A stretch of 64,000 nucleotides of DNA from Azospirillum rugosum (GCF_017876155.1 NZ_JAGINP010000005.1:248001-312000); one strand, 5' to 3'; counted from the first letter of the stretch, positions 8,955 to 17,867 are shown. Numbers and translations: made by a program. The notes: a model not told the origin generated them from the letters alone.

Positions 8955-10757
8955 ATGTCGGATCTTCTGACGGTGGTGGTCCTGCTGGCCGCCGTGGTGC
9001 TGGCCGTTCCGGTCGCGAAGCGGCTGGGGTTCGGCGGGCCGGTGGGCTACCTGGGGGCGGGGCTGGTCATCGGGCCGGCCGGGTTCGGCCTCGTCACCGA
9101 CGTGGGCGCGATCAGCCACGTTTCCGAATTCGGCGTCATCATGCTGCTGTTCCTGATCGGGCTGGAGCTTCGCCCCGCCCGGCTCTGGGTCATGCGCAAG
9201 GCGGTGCTCGGGCTGGGCGGCGCCCAGGTGGCGCTGACCACGCTGGTCATCGCGGCGGTGGCGTTCCTTCTCCTGGGGCTGTCCATGGCGGCGGCGCTGG
9301 TGGTGGGGTTCGGGCTGGCGCTCTCCTCCACCGCCATGGTCCTGCCGATGCTGGCGGAGCGGGAGCTTCTGACCACCAACGCCGGCCGCAGCGCCTTCTC
9401 CATCCTGCTGTTCCAGGACCTCGCCATCATCCCGGCGGTGGCGCTGCTGCCGCTGCTCGGCACCGGGGACGTCATGCCGGACGCCAACGGCGCCTGGCTG
9501 GCGGTGCTGAAGGCGATGGCCGTCGTCGCCGCGATCCTGGCCGGCGGCCGGCACCTGCTGCGCCCCATCCTGCGCGCGGTGGACGCCGCCAAGACGCCGG
9601 AGATCTTCACCGCCGCCGCCCTGCTGATCGTGCTGGGCACCGCCTTCCTCGCCGCCTGGGGCGGACTGTCCATGTCGCTGGGCGCCTTCATGGCCGGCGT
9701 GCTGCTGTCCGACTCGGAATACCGGCACGAGGTGCAGGCCGACGTGGCGCCCTTCGAGGGGCTGCTGCTCGGCTTCTTCTTCGTGTCCGTGGGCATGGGT
9801 GCCGACGTCAAGGCGCTGATGGAGCGGCCCCTGTTCTACCTGTCGCTGGCGCTGGGGGTGATGGCGCTGAAGGGTGCCGTGCTGTTCGCGCTGGCCCGCC
9901 TGTCCGGCCTGCGCCCCGGAGGCTCCGCGCGGCTGTCGTCGGTGCTGAGCCAGGGCAGCGAGTTCGGATTCGTGCTGTTCGGGCTGGCCGTGGGCGTCGG
10001 CGCCATGTCGACCGAGCAGTCGGCCGCCGCCATGCTGGTGGTCACGCTGACCATGATCGCGTCGCCCTTCCTCTTCGCGGCGGAGGAGAAGTGGCTCGCC
10101 CCGCGGCTGATCATCAAGCCGGCGCGCCCCTACGACACGATCGAGTTGGACGGGGAGCCGCCGGTGATCATCTGCGGCTTTGGCCGGGTCGGGCAGATCG
10201 TCGGCCGCGTGCTGCGCCTGCGCAACATCCCCTTCACCGCGCTGGAGCAGAGCGCCGCCCAGGTCGATTTCGTCCGCCGCTTCGGCAGCAAGGTCTATTA
10301 CGGCGACCCGTCGCGGGAAGACCTGCTGCGCGCCGCCGGGGTCGAGCACGCCAAGGTTCTGGTCGTCGCGCTGGATGACATGGAGCAGTCGCTGCGCGTG
10401 GTGGAGGTCGCCAAGCGCCACTTCCCCCACCTGACCATCTACGCCCGCGCCCGCAACCGCCGGCACGCCCATTACCTGATGGACCGGGGCGTGACGCATT
10501 TCGTGCGCGAGACCTTCGATTCCAGCCTGCGCCTGACCGGCGGCGTGCTGGAGGCGCTGGGCGTCCCGCACGACGAGGCGGAGCGCACCATGGAAACCTT
10601 CCGGGAGCACGACGAGCGCACCCTGATCCGCCAGCACGCCGTCCACCACGACGAGAACCGCCTGATCCAGACCTCCCAGCAGGCCGCCGCCGAGTTGCAG
10701 TCCCTGTTCGAAGCGGATCGCGAGGAGCCGGAGGAACGGAAGCGCCGACTGGGCTGA
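8955..10757 (+). CDS. CPA2-family monovalent cation/proton antiporter with RCK domain (KefB/KefC-like)
   Basis: A 600-residue inner-membrane protein. About twelve hydrophobic spans fill residues 1-380, including GLVIGPAGFGL, LLFLIGLELRP and SSTAMVLPMLAERELL, which is the Kef-type pore region. A cytosolic Rossmann/RCK (TrkA-N) domain starts near 405 with ICGFGRVGQIVGR and ends near 530. The C-terminal ~60 residues are charged. The family exports K+ in exchange for H+. The ATG at 8955 is preceded by GGGACGGGGTGG. No KefF/KefG-type ancillary gene is adjacent. It converges on the ABC transporter genes. Confidence 0.92.
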   Translation: MSDLLTVVVLLAAVVLAVPVAKRLGFGGPVGYLGAGLVIGPAGFGLVTDVGAISHVSEFGVIMLLFLIGLELRPARLWVMRKAVLGLGGAQVALTTLVIAAVAFLLLGLSMAAALVVGFGLALSSTAMVLPMLAERELLTTNAGRSAFSILLFQDLAIIPAVALLPLLGTGDVMPDANGAWLAVLKAMAVVAAILAGGRHLLRPILRAVDAAKTPEIFTAAALLIVLGTAFLAAWGGLSMSLGAFMAGVLLSDSEYRHEVQADVAPFEGLLLGFFFVSVGMGADVKALMERPLFYLSLALGVMALKGAVLFALARLSGLRPGGSARLSSVLSQGSEFGFVLFGLAVGVGAMSTEQSAAAMLVVTLTMIASPFLFAAEEKWLAPRLIIKPARPYDTIELDGEPPVIICGFGRVGQIVGRVLRLRNIPFTALEQSAAQVDFVRRFGSKVYYGDPSREDLLRAAGVEHAKVLVVALDDMEQSLRVVEVAKRHFPHLTIYARARNRRHAHYLMDRGVTHFVRETFDSSLRLTGGVLEALGVPHDEAERTMETFREHDERTLIRQHAVHHDENRLIQTSQQAAAELQSLFEADREEPEERKRRLG

Positions 10758-10788
10758 AGCCCGCCGGCACGCCCTTGTTCATCCAAAC

Positions 10789-11586
10789 TCAGCCGATCAG
10801 CAGGCTGTCGTCGGCGATCTCCTCCCCGCCGCGCTGGCGGGCGAAGAGGGCCAGCAGGTGCGGCACGTCCAGCCCGGCGCGCTGCTCGCCGGAGACGTCC
10901 AGGACGATCCGGCCCTCGTGCAGCATCACCGTGCGGTCGCCGTAGTCCAGGGCCTGCCGCATGGAGTGGGTGACCATCAGCGTGGTCAGCCGGTTCTCCT
11001 GCACGATGCGCCGGGTCAGGCCCAGCACGAACTCCGCCGTGCCGGGGTCGAGTGCGGCCGTGTGCTCGTCGAGCAGCAGGATCTTCGACCCGGCCAGCGT
11101 CGCCATCAGCAGGCTGACCGCCTGCCGCTGCCCGCCCGACAGCAGGCCCATGCGGTCGTGCAGCCGGTTCTCCAGCCCCAGACCAAGCTCCGCGATGCGG
11201 TCGCGGAAATGCCGGCGGCGGTCGCCGCTCAGCGCGAAGCCGAGGCCGCGCTTGCGCCCGCGCGCGGCGGCCAGCGCCATGTTCTCCTCGATGGTCAGGG
11301 CGGTGCAGCTGCCGACCATCGGGTCCTGGAACACGCGGGCGACCAGGGAGGCGCGCTTCGGAGTCGCCCAGCGGGTCACGTCGGTGCCGTCGATGGCGAT
11401 GCTGCCGCTCTCCGCGATCACGTCGCCGGCCAGCGCGCCGAGGAAGGTGGACTTGCCGGCGCCATTGGAGCCGATGACGGTGACGAACTGCCCCTCGGGG
11501 ATCGTCAGGTCGACGCCGCGCAGGGCGTGCTTCTCCAGCGGCGTGCCGCGGCCGAAGGTGACGTGGATGCCGTTGACGGTGATCAT
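10789..11586 (-). CDS. ABC transporter ATP-binding protein (TrpZ-like importer subunit)
   Basis: A 265-residue ATPase. Walker A is GSNGAGKST near 41-49, the ABC signature is LSGGQRQA and Walker B is ILLLDEHTA. The conserved H of the H-loop is in VTHSM. Its ATG overlaps the permease stop (ATGA), so the two are translationally coupled. With the permease and the ABC_sub_bind-family receptor it forms a complete importer of the type annotated TrpXYZ in Gram-positives. The substrate may be an aromatic amino acid or a related compound; this is inference only. Confidence 0.93.
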   Translation of the reverse strand: MITVNGIHVTFGRGTPLEKHALRGVDLTIPEGQFVTVIGSNGAGKSTFLGALAGDVIAESGSIAIDGTDVTRWATPKRASLVARVFQDPMVGSCTALTIEENMALAAARGRKRGLGFALSGDRRRHFRDRIAELGLGLENRLHDRMGLLSGGQRQAVSLLMATLAGSKILLLDEHTAALDPGTAEFVLGLTRRIVQENRLTTLMVTHSMRQALDYGDRTVMLHEGRIVLDVSGEQRAGLDVPHLLALFARQRGGEEIADDSLLIG

Positions 11587-12479
11587 CGCGCCGCCTCCGT
11601 TTTGCGGCCTGCCTTCAGCCGGACGCGCGGCAGGATCAGCGCCACCGCGACCAGCACCGCCGTGACGAGGTTCAGGTCGGAGGCCTGGAGGCCGATCACG
11701 TCGGCCGACAGCGCCAGTTGCACGGCAAGCCGATAGAGGATCGACCCGACCACGCAGCCGACCAGCGCCCACAGCATCGTGCGCGCCGGCAGCACCGTCT
11801 CGCCCACGATCACGGCGGCGAGGCCGACGACGATGGTGCCGATGCCCGTGGTGACGTCGGCGAAGCCGTTGGTCTGCGCGAACAGCGCGCCGGCCAGCGC
11901 GCAGAGCCCGTTCGACAGCGCCATGCCGGTGTAGATGTGGAAGTCGGTCTCCACCCCCTGCGCCCGCGCCATCCGCGCGTTCACGCCGGTCGCCCGCATG
12001 GCGAGACCGAACTCGCTGCCCAGGAAACGGGCGAGCAGAAGCACGACGGCCACCACCACGACCGCAACGACCAGCGGCCGCACCATGTGGTCCGGCAGCC
12101 CCAACCCGTAGAAGGGCGTCAGCACGGTGTCCTGCATCAGCAGCGCCACGTTCGGCCGCCCCATGACGCGCAGGTTCACCGAGAACAGCGCGATCATCGT
12201 CAGGATGCTGGCCAGCAGGTGCAGGATCTTGAAGCGCACGTTCAGCGTCGCCGTCACCAGCCCGGCAACCGCGCCGGCCAGCGCCGCGGCGAGGCTGGCG
12301 AGCCACGGGTTCACCCCGGCGACGAGCAGCGTGGCGCATACGGCCGCACCCAGCGGAAAGCTGCCGTCCACCGTCAGGTCGGGGAAGTCCAGCACGCGGA
12401 ACGACAGGTACACGCCGAGAGCGACCAGCGCGTACACCAGCCCGATCTCAACCGCCCCGAAGAAGGCTATTTCACTCAT
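11583..12479 (-). CDS. ABC transporter permease (TrpY-like, BPD_transp_2 fold)
   Basis: A 298-residue membrane protein with about nine hydrophobic segments. The VDGSFPLGAA motif and the EFGLAMRATGVNARMARAQG cytoplasmic loop (coupling helix) place it with LivH/RbsC-type permeases. The start at MSEIAFFG is the first in-frame ATG that fits the family; the longer frame reads into repeat DNA. It is 146 bases downstream of the receptor gene, and the spacer contains a palindromic repeat. Confidence 0.92.
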   Translation of the reverse strand: MSEIAFFGAVEIGLVYALVALGVYLSFRVLDFPDLTVDGSFPLGAAVCATLLVAGVNPWLASLAAALAGAVAGLVTATLNVRFKILHLLASILTMIALFSVNLRVMGRPNVALLMQDTVLTPFYGLGLPDHMVRPLVVAVVVVAVVLLLARFLGSEFGLAMRATGVNARMARAQGVETDFHIYTGMALSNGLCALAGALFAQTNGFADVTTGIGTIVVGLAAVIVGETVLPARTMLWALVGCVVGSILYRLAVQLALSADVIGLQASDLNLVTAVLVAVALILPRVRLKAGRKTEAAR

Positions 12480-12501
12480 GTGTGGTCCTTGGGGTTCACG
12501 C

Positions 12502-12596
12502 GTTGGGCCCCCCTCCCATCCTCCCCCCATCTTCGACGGGGGGAGGAAAGATCCCCTCCCCCGCGAAGTGGGGGAGGGTTAGGGTGGGGGCCCAAC
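12502..12596. repeat. Intergenic palindromic repeat, family R4, inside an ABC transporter operon
   Basis: Arms GTTGGGCCCCCCTCCC and GGGTGGGGGCCCAAC enclose two inner hairpins built from CCCCCCATCTTCGACGGGGG and CCCTCCCCCGCGAAGTGGGG. A related copy is at 51911-52063. The hairpin lies between the receptor and permease genes, so it may lower downstream expression relative to the receptor. Confidence 0.85.
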
Positions 12597-12625
12597 TCCG
12601 GAACTCCCGTCAAACAATCAACGAC

Positions 12626-13591
12626 TTACTGCCCGACCACCTTGGTCGCGCGGGCGGTCACCGCCGCGGGGATGGTGACGCCCATGGCGGCGGCGGACTT
12701 CGGGTTCACGAACAGGTCGGTTCCCTTGGCGTGGATGGTCGGGATGTCGCCGGGCTTCTCGCCCTTCAGGACGCGGGCCACGACCTCGCCGGTCTGGCGG
12801 CCGACCTGGCGGTAGTCGAAGCCGATGGAGGCCACCGTGCCGCGCGCCACGCTGTCGGTGTCGGCGGAGAAGATCGGCAGCTTGGCCTGCTGGCCGACCG
12901 CGATCACGCTTTCCAGCGCCGACACGACCGTGTTGTCGAGCGGGATGTAGACCGCGTCCACCTTGCCGACGAGGCTGCGGGCGGCCTGCTGGGCGTCGGC
13001 CGACTTGGTCGCCGTCGCCTCCGTCACGGTCAGGCCGGCCTTCGCGGCCTCCTCCTTCAGCGCCTTCACCAGCGAGACGGAGTTCGGCTCCCCGGGGTTG
13101 TAGAGGACGCCGACGCGTTTGACCGACGGCACGATCTCGCGGATCAGGGCGACGTGCTCGCCGACCGGGGCCATGTCCGACACGCCGGTGACGTTGCCGC
13201 CGGGCTTGTCCATGCTCTTGACCAACTGGGCGCCGACCGGGTCGGTCACCGCGGTGAAGACCACGGGAATGTCGCGGGTGGAGGCGGCGACGGCCTGCGC
13301 GGACGGCGTGGAGATCGGGACGATCACGTCCGGGCGGGCTCCGGCGAACTGGCGCGCGATCTGCGCGGCGGTCGCGGGGTTGCCCTGGGCGCTCTGATAG
13401 TCGACCTTCAGGTTCTGGCCGGGCGTGAAGCCCGCCGCCTTCAGCGCGTCGACCACGCCGTCGCGGGTGGCGTCCAGCGCCGGATGCTCGACGATGGCGG
13501 TGATGGCGACGGTCTTGGTCTGCGCCTGCGCGACGGAGGTCGCGAGCGCGACGGCCGCGGTTGCGGCAAGGAACAGGCGGGTGATCTTCAT
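12626..13591 (-). CDS. ABC transporter substrate-binding protein (ABC_sub_bind / DUF534, TrpX-like)
   Basis: A 321-residue periplasmic receptor. The signal peptide is residues 1-23 (MKITRLFLAATAAVALATSVAQA, probably cut after AQA). The two-lobed fold of this family is marked by AITAIVEHPALDATRDGV, PVVFTAVTDPVGAQLV and VGVLYNPGEPNS. GAGG and GGAG elements precede the ATG. It is the first gene of the three-gene importer. The family includes tryptophan/tyrosine receptors, but specificity is not readable here. Confidence 0.92.
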   Translation of the reverse strand: MKITRLFLAATAAVALATSVAQAQTKTVAITAIVEHPALDATRDGVVDALKAAGFTPGQNLKVDYQSAQGNPATAAQIARQFAGARPDVIVPISTPSAQAVAASTRDIPVVFTAVTDPVGAQLVKSMDKPGGNVTGVSDMAPVGEHVALIREIVPSVKRVGVLYNPGEPNSVSLVKALKEEAAKAGLTVTEATATKSADAQQAARSLVGKVDAVYIPLDNTVVSALESVIAVGQQAKLPIFSADTDSVARGTVASIGFDYRQVGRQTGEVVARVLKGEKPGDIPTIHAKGTDLFVNPKSAAAMGVTIPAAVTARATKVVGQ

Positions 13592-13672
13592 GGCTCCAAC
13601 CTCACCGGGAGTGGTTGCCCATCCCGTAGACGCCAACAGGCCGGTCCGTCAACTGCCGGGAGAGCGCAGCCG

Positions 13673-13849
13673 ATGAGCGAAGACCCCCGCGAGGCCCGAA
13701 TCCGCGCTCTGGAGGAGGCCATCGCCGACATCCAGGCTGAGGCGCGCGCCGCCGCCCATGCCCTGTGCGCCCACGAGTTGCAGATGCGGCTGGAAAACAT
13801 CGCCCGCCGCGCCGAGGCCGCGCGCGCCCCAAAGCCTTCCGCTCCCTGA
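13673..13849 (+). CDS. Small hypothetical protein, charged helical
   Basis: A 58-residue frame, MSEDPREARIRALEEAIADI..., rich in Ala, Glu and Arg and predicted helical or coiled-coil. A GGGAGAG box lies 9 bases before the ATG. It is divergent from the receptor gene, with 81 bases between starts, and 22 bases before the DUF983 gene, possibly in one transcript. Function unknown. Confidence 0.6.
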   Translation: MSEDPREARIRALEEAIADIQAEARAAAHALCAHELQMRLENIARRAEAARAPKPSAP

Positions 13850-13871
13850 ACAGTTGGCCTACCCTGCCCAT

Positions 13872-14282
13872 ATGGACGGCGACACGAACAATAGGGCGGC
13901 GGGAATGGCGGTGGACTATGGCGCGCGGTCGAAGCTGTCGGCGGCGTTGCGCGGGCTGATGGGCTGCTGCCCGGCCTGCGGGCGCGGGCGGCTGCTGAAG
14001 AGCTACCTGAAGCCGGTGGACCAGTGCGCCCACTGCGGCGAGGCCTTCGGCCATTTCCGCGCCGACGATGCCCCGCCCTGGATGACCATCCTGGTCGTCG
14101 GCCACATCGTCATCCCCATGCTGCTGTCGGTCGAGCAGCGCTACCAGCCCGCGGCTTGGGTCCATTTCGCCATCTGGCCGGCGCTGACCCTGCTTCTGAC
14201 CATGCTTCTGCTGCCGCGCTGCAAGGGCGTGGTGCTGGGCCTGCTGTGGAGCACCGGCGCCCCGGGGTCGGAGCGGGCGTGA
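13872..14282 (+). CDS. DUF983 family membrane protein
   Basis: A protein of 136 residues from the ATG beginning MDGDTNNR. An ATG at 13905 (MAVDYGA) has a better purine-rich leader and is an alternative start. Two CxxC pairs (CCPACGRGRL and CAHCGEAF) suggest a zinc ribbon. Two membrane spans follow: WMTILVVGHIVIPMLLSV and WVHFAIWPALTLLLTMLLLP. DUF983 proteins are conserved in alphaproteobacteria but have no firmly assigned role. Confidence 0.85.
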   Translation: MDGDTNNRAAGMAVDYGARSKLSAALRGLMGCCPACGRGRLLKSYLKPVDQCAHCGEAFGHFRADDAPPWMTILVVGHIVIPMLLSVEQRYQPAAWVHFAIWPALTLLLTMLLLPRCKGVVLGLLWSTGAPGSERA

Positions 14283-14293
14283 GGCGAATGGCC

Positions 14294-14367
14294 GTTGGGT
14301 TGCGGCTTCGCCTCCACCCAACCTACGGCCGAAATCGTAGGTTGGGTGGAGCGCAGCGCAACCCAAC
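14294..14367. repeat. Intergenic palindromic repeat, family R1 (copy B, arms reversed)
   Basis: GTTGGGTTGCGGCTTCGCC...CCAACCTACG comes first and CGTAGGTTGGGTGGAGCGCA...CCCAAC second, the opposite order to copies A and C. It sits between the convergent DUF983 and glycosyltransferase genes. Confidence 0.9.
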
Positions 14368-14381
14368 AGCAACCCCCTTCC

Positions 14382-16292
14382 CTACTGGAAATTCAGCGTG
14401 AAGCCGACACGCCCCTGCTCGGCCTGGAAACGCTGCCACATGATGCCGTAGGCGGCCTCCAGCGCGCGGGTGAAGCGCGCGCCGTCGAGCGTGGGGGACG
14501 CCGCCATGCGGTCGCGCAGGCTTGCCCGCAGCTGCGCCAGCCCCGCCGGATCGGCGACCAGCGCCGCCGCCTTGGCGACGTAGTCCTCCGGCCCGCTCGC
14601 CACCAGATCCGACAGCCCCGCCGAGGCGAGGTGGGTCACGGAATGGAGCGAGCAGAAGCGGTCGCCGCCCAGCGTCACCACGGGAACGCCCATCCACAAC
14701 GCCTCCAGCGTCGTCAGCCCGCCGGAGTACGGGAACGGGTCCAGCGCCACGTCCACCCCGGCGTAGCCGGCGAGGAAGGCACGGTGCGGCGCGCCGCGCA
14801 TCAGGTCCACCCGCGCCGGGTCGACGCCCGCCCGCTCGAACAGGGCCATCACGCGGGCCGCGGTGCCCGGATCCTCGAAGCCCGGCGTGCGCAGCAACAG
14901 GCGCGAGTCCGGAACGGCCTTCAGCACCTCCGCCCACAAGCCCGCGACCCACGCGTTCAGCTTGGGCAGCGCGTTGAAGGAGCCGAAGGTGGCGTAGCCG
15001 CGGTTGGCCAGGGGCAGCGGGGACACCGGCGGGGCGTCCTCCGGCGGCGCCCAGGGGACGTAGCCGTCGGGCATGCGCACGATCGCCTCCGTCGCCCAGC
15101 CGTCCGCACCCGCCGGGCTCTGGCGACTGTCGGAGATCAGGTAGTCCATGGCCGGCAGGCCGGTGCTGCCGACATAGCCCGCCCAGGTCACCTGCACCGG
15201 CGCCGCGCGCCGCGCGAACACCGGCAGCCGGTTGCCGAAGGTGTGGCCGGCGAGATCGACCAGGATGTGGATCCCGTCCGCCTGGATGCGCGCGGCCAGC
15301 GCCTCGTCGTCCATGCCCGGCGTCCAGACCCAGCCGTCGGCCAGCGGCATCAGCCGCTCCGTCTTCCAGTCGGGGTTGGCGGTGTTGGCGTAGCAGACGA
15401 TCTCGAAGGCCGACCGGTCGTGGTTCGCCAGCACCGGCTCCAGGAAGAAGCCCACGGGGTGCGCGCGGAAGTCCGGGGAGACGTAGCCGATGCGGATCTT
15501 CGGGGCCGGCGCCGCGACCGCCGGGATCGGCGCGTGGCGGAAGCGGGAACCCCACATGCCGTGCGCCTGCGCCACCGTCTCCATGCTCAGCGACGGCACG
15601 AACTGCATCAGGTAGAGGCGCGAGGAGTTCAGCGACTCGACGTCGGGGTGCGTTTGCAGCACCGCCTCGATCTCCGCCAGCGCCTCCTCCGCCCGGCCCT
15701 GCATGGCGAGCACGCGGGTGGCGCGGTTGGCGCGCACCTCGACGCGGCCGGGCTCGCGCTCCAGCGCCGCGACGTAGGCGGCGTCCGCCTCCGTGAAGCG
15801 GTTCAGTTCGGCCAGCGCGTTGCCGAGGTTGTAGGGGTGGATCCAGCTGCCCGGGTCGAGCAGCCCGGCGCGGCGGTAGAGGGCCACCGCCTCCTCCCGC
15901 CGTCCTTGCGCGCGCAGCAGCACGCCGAGGTTGGCGACCGCCGCCAGCGTCCGTGGGTTCAGCGCGATGGCCCGGCGGAAGAAGGCCTCCGCGCGGGCCG
16001 AATCGCCGGCCCGGCGCACCGCCTCCGCCATGGCGAGCAGCCCGTCCATGGCGTGGTCGAGCGCCGGGTCGAGGTTCAGCGCGCCGGCGTAGGCGTTGGC
16101 CGCCCCCGCCACATCGCCCAGGCTTTCCATCACGAGGCCGTAGTTGGCCCACCAGGCGGGCACCGTCGGGTAAGCGGCGATCGCCTGCCCGATCAGGTCC
16201 ATCGCCTCCTCGAACCGCCCGGCCTGGGCGGCGAGAAGTCCCTGGCGGTGGCGGGCGTCGGCCTCGTGTGGAGTCATGGCGGGCGGCGTCAT
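14382..16292 (-). CDS. TPR protein with O-GlcNAc-transferase-like domain (GT41 family)
   Basis: A 636-residue protein. Residues about 10-240 are TPR units (for example AWWANYGLVMESLGDVAGAANAYAGAL). The C-terminal half is the GT41 (SPINDLY/OGT-like) domain, with IRIGYVSPDFRAHPVG, VDLAGHTFGNRL, QVTWAGYVGSTGLPAMDYL, ATFGSFNALPKLN and DPFPYSGGLTTLEALWMGVP. Such proteins add N-acetylglucosamine or a related sugar to Ser/Thr; in bacteria, flagellin is a common suspected target. The start is the ATG after GGAGCACCGCC. The spacer to thyX holds four palindromes, the nearest with a T-run about 20 bases upstream of the start codon. Confidence 0.9.
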   Translation of the reverse strand: MTPPAMTPHEADARHRQGLLAAQAGRFEEAMDLIGQAIAAYPTVPAWWANYGLVMESLGDVAGAANAYAGALNLDPALDHAMDGLLAMAEAVRRAGDSARAEAFFRRAIALNPRTLAAVANLGVLLRAQGRREEAVALYRRAGLLDPGSWIHPYNLGNALAELNRFTEADAAYVAALEREPGRVEVRANRATRVLAMQGRAEEALAEIEAVLQTHPDVESLNSSRLYLMQFVPSLSMETVAQAHGMWGSRFRHAPIPAVAAPAPKIRIGYVSPDFRAHPVGFFLEPVLANHDRSAFEIVCYANTANPDWKTERLMPLADGWVWTPGMDDEALAARIQADGIHILVDLAGHTFGNRLPVFARRAAPVQVTWAGYVGSTGLPAMDYLISDSRQSPAGADGWATEAIVRMPDGYVPWAPPEDAPPVSPLPLANRGYATFGSFNALPKLNAWVAGLWAEVLKAVPDSRLLLRTPGFEDPGTAARVMALFERAGVDPARVDLMRGAPHRAFLAGYAGVDVALDPFPYSGGLTTLEALWMGVPVVTLGGDRFCSLHSVTHLASAGLSDLVASGPEDYVAKAAALVADPAGLAQLRASLRDRMAASPTLDGARFTRALEAAYGIMWQRFQAEQGRVGFTLNFQ

Positions 16293-16311
16293 GGCGGTGC
16301 TCCGGGCGTGA

Positions 16312-16369
16312 AAAGCGGATTGTGATCCGCTTTGGACCGCGACAGCGGTCCCGGTCGCACGTGCGACCG
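16312..16369 (-). promoter_or_regulatory. Three abutting palindromes in the leader of the GT41 gene
   Basis: Hairpins at 16312-16333 (AAAGCGGAT-TGTG-ATCCGCTTT), 16334-16351 (GGACCGC-GACA-GCGGTCC) and 16352-16369 (18-base perfect palindrome CGGTCGCACGTGCGACCG) follow one another with no gap. Read on the minus strand, the last hairpin ends in TTTT about 20 bases before the GT41 start, so it looks like an intrinsic terminator placed in a leader. Confidence 0.6.
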
Positions 16370-16399
16370 AAGCCCGCCGGCGAATGAGGCGATGTGAAT

Positions 16400-16425
16400 C
16401 CGCGGCGAACCTAGGTTCGCCGCGG
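16400..16425 (-). terminator. Perfect 26-base palindrome immediately after thyX
   Basis: Eleven-base arms (CCGCGGCGAAC / GTTCGCCGCGG) around CTAG start 1 base after the thyX stop. No T-run follows, so it may act as a transcript-end stabiliser or rely on the downstream hairpins for termination. Confidence 0.55.
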
Positions 16426-16426
16426 G

Positions 16427-17365
16427 TTATTCCGAGCGGCCGAGCTGGTCCATCAGCTCCCGCCATTCGCGCTTGGACAGGCCGCTGGTCTCCTGCGTCA
16501 CGGCCTCGCCGGCCAGCAGGCGCTTGACCACCTCCAGCCCGGTCTTGGAGACGTGCGTGCCGCCCAGGCGGTACTCGCTGAAGGCCTCGAACACCGCCGG
16601 GACCCAGCGCTTCACCACGTCCAGCATGGCCTCCGCGTAGACGCGGATCTCGTACTGGGCGTGCGGGTCGGCGCGCAGCGACAGGAAGTGCAGGAGGTTG
16701 TGGAGGTCGACCTTCCAGTACCACTGGGTGTAGTAGTTCAGCGTCAGGTTCATGCGCGCCAGCTCGCGGGCCAAGCCCTGGCGGCCCTCCTCGATGGTCG
16801 TGCCGTCCTCGCGGTGGTTCAGCATCTCCTCATAGTGGGAGTAGACGGCCTCCGCGTCGTCGCGCAGCAGCTTCATGACGGCGGCGGCCTCGTCGCCCTG
16901 CAGCACGTCGCCGCGGCCCTGGCGGTTGACGACGGCCTGGGCGCCCAGGTTCTCCGGCGACGGGATGTAGAACTCGCGGTCGAGGATTGAATAGCGCGCG
17001 GAATACTCGTTCACGTTCGCCGTGCGGTGGCGGATCCACTGGCGCGCCACGAAGATCGGCAGCTTGACGTGGAACTTCATCTCGCACATCTCGAACGGGG
17101 TCGAGTGGCGGTGCCGCATCAGGTACTTGATGAGGCCGGCGTCCTCCGTAACCTTCTTGGTGCCCTTGCCGTAGGACACGCGGGCAGCCTGAACGACGGC
17201 CGAATCGTCGCCCATATAGTCGATGACGCGCACGAATCCGTGGTCCAGGACCTCGATCGGCTCGTAGAGGATCTCCTCCAGGGCCGGGACGGTGGCGCGG
17301 CGGGTGGTGGCGGTGACGGCGCGCAGGCGGTCGATCTCGGCGCGCTGGTCGGGCGTGATCGGCAT
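16427..17365 (-). CDS. thyX: Flavin-dependent thymidylate synthase ThyX
   Basis: A 312-residue enzyme that makes dTMP from dUMP using methylene-tetrahydrofolate, FAD and NADPH. The ThyX signature [11 protein letters not shown] (RHR-x7-S) is present and preceded by [29 protein letters not shown] is the second conserved stretch. The length is larger than in short ThyX proteins (about 220-250) because of an N-terminal extension. No thyA is seen in the window. The gene is divergent from the tmRNA gene. Confidence 0.96.
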   Translation of the reverse strand: MPITPDQRAEIDRLRAVTATTRRATVPALEEILYEPIEVLDHGFVRVIDYMGDDSAVVQAARVSYGKGTKKVTEDAGLIKYLMRHRHSTPFEMCEMKFHVKLPIFVARQWIRHRTANVNEYSARYSILDREFYIPSPENLGAQAVVNRQGRGDVLQGDEAAAVMKLLRDDAEAVYSHYEEMLNHREDGTTIEEGRQGLARELARMNLTLNYYTQWYWKVDLHNLLHFLSLRADPHAQYEIRVYAEAMLDVVKRWVPAVFEAFSEYRLGGTHVSKTGLEVVKRLLAGEAVTQETSGLSKREWRELMDQLGRSE

Positions 17366-17497
17366 GGGTACTCCGGGGACTGAATGCGGGCCGCACTCTA
17401 CGTCCCGCCGGTTGTCGCGTCATCCCCTTTTGGGTTCCAGGGACTCTCCCGTTCGATGGCCCCTTTCAATGCTCGGACGAAGGGCCTATATTAAGCC

Positions 17498-17805
17498 CGT
17501 CGGTCGCACCGACTACGGCGATAAACGCCTTGCGGAATAAGCGTTGTGGACCCGGGGGCGGTACCCGGCGCCTCCACCAAACAAACCACCGTCCTCTCAG
17601 GTGTTGGCCTTTGGGAACGGGTTCGTTGGGGGCGAAATAGGATCGACACGCGTGGTAAAGGCATGGTCTTCGCTCGGCATGGTTCCGCCGTTATCGGGCC
17701 ATTGCAATAGTTGCCAACGACAACGTTGCTCCGGTCGCCGTTGCCGCCTAACAGCGGTAACTGACCGAAATCAATCCCCGATGGGTAGCACCTGAGGGTG
17801 GGGCC
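17498..17805 (+). ncRNA. ssrA: tmRNA, circularly permuted two-piece form
   Basis: The gene is in alphaproteobacterial permuted order. The acceptor piece comes first and ends CGCCTCCACCA at 17579. Its T-stem CCGGG/CCCGG has a GGCGGTA loop, and a GTCGGT-CGC-ACCGAC hairpin (17499-17513) lies near its start. An intervening segment (about 17580-17627) is followed by the coding piece, whose 5' end GGGGGCGAAATAGGATCGACA pairs with CGCCTCC of the acceptor arm (seven pairs, one G-T). The tag reading frame lies at 17713-17751. A -10-like TATATT is at 17487-17492. The exact mature ends are inferred. tmRNA rescues stalled ribosomes and tags the nascent chains for ClpXP. Confidence 0.93.
17713..17751 (+). 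other. tmRNA proteolysis-tag reading frame
   Basis: Codons read ANDNVAPVAVAA followed by TAA. The ANDN start and AVAA end match known alphaproteobacterial ssrA tags such as Caulobacter's AANDNFAEEFAVAA. The resume codon lies at or just before this stretch (GTT, ATA and GCA precede it in frame). Confidence 0.88.
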
Positions 17806-17845
17806 GTGGGCCGCCTAGCAACAGAAGGCCCACACCTTCCTTTTT
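17806..17845 (+). terminator. Intrinsic terminator of ssrA
   Basis: GTGGGCC (17806-17812) and GGCCCAC (17827-17833) form a stem, followed by ACCTTCCTTTTT. The sspB ATG is 23 bases downstream. Confidence 0.8.
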
Positions 17846-17867
17846 GGCGTTAAGGACCCGCCCAAGA

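Noticed and set aside
17628..17800. Possible stand-alone tRNA or small ORFs in the sspB upstream region
   Set aside because: The CCA end, paired acceptor arm and ANDN...AVAA tag show that this is the permuted tmRNA.
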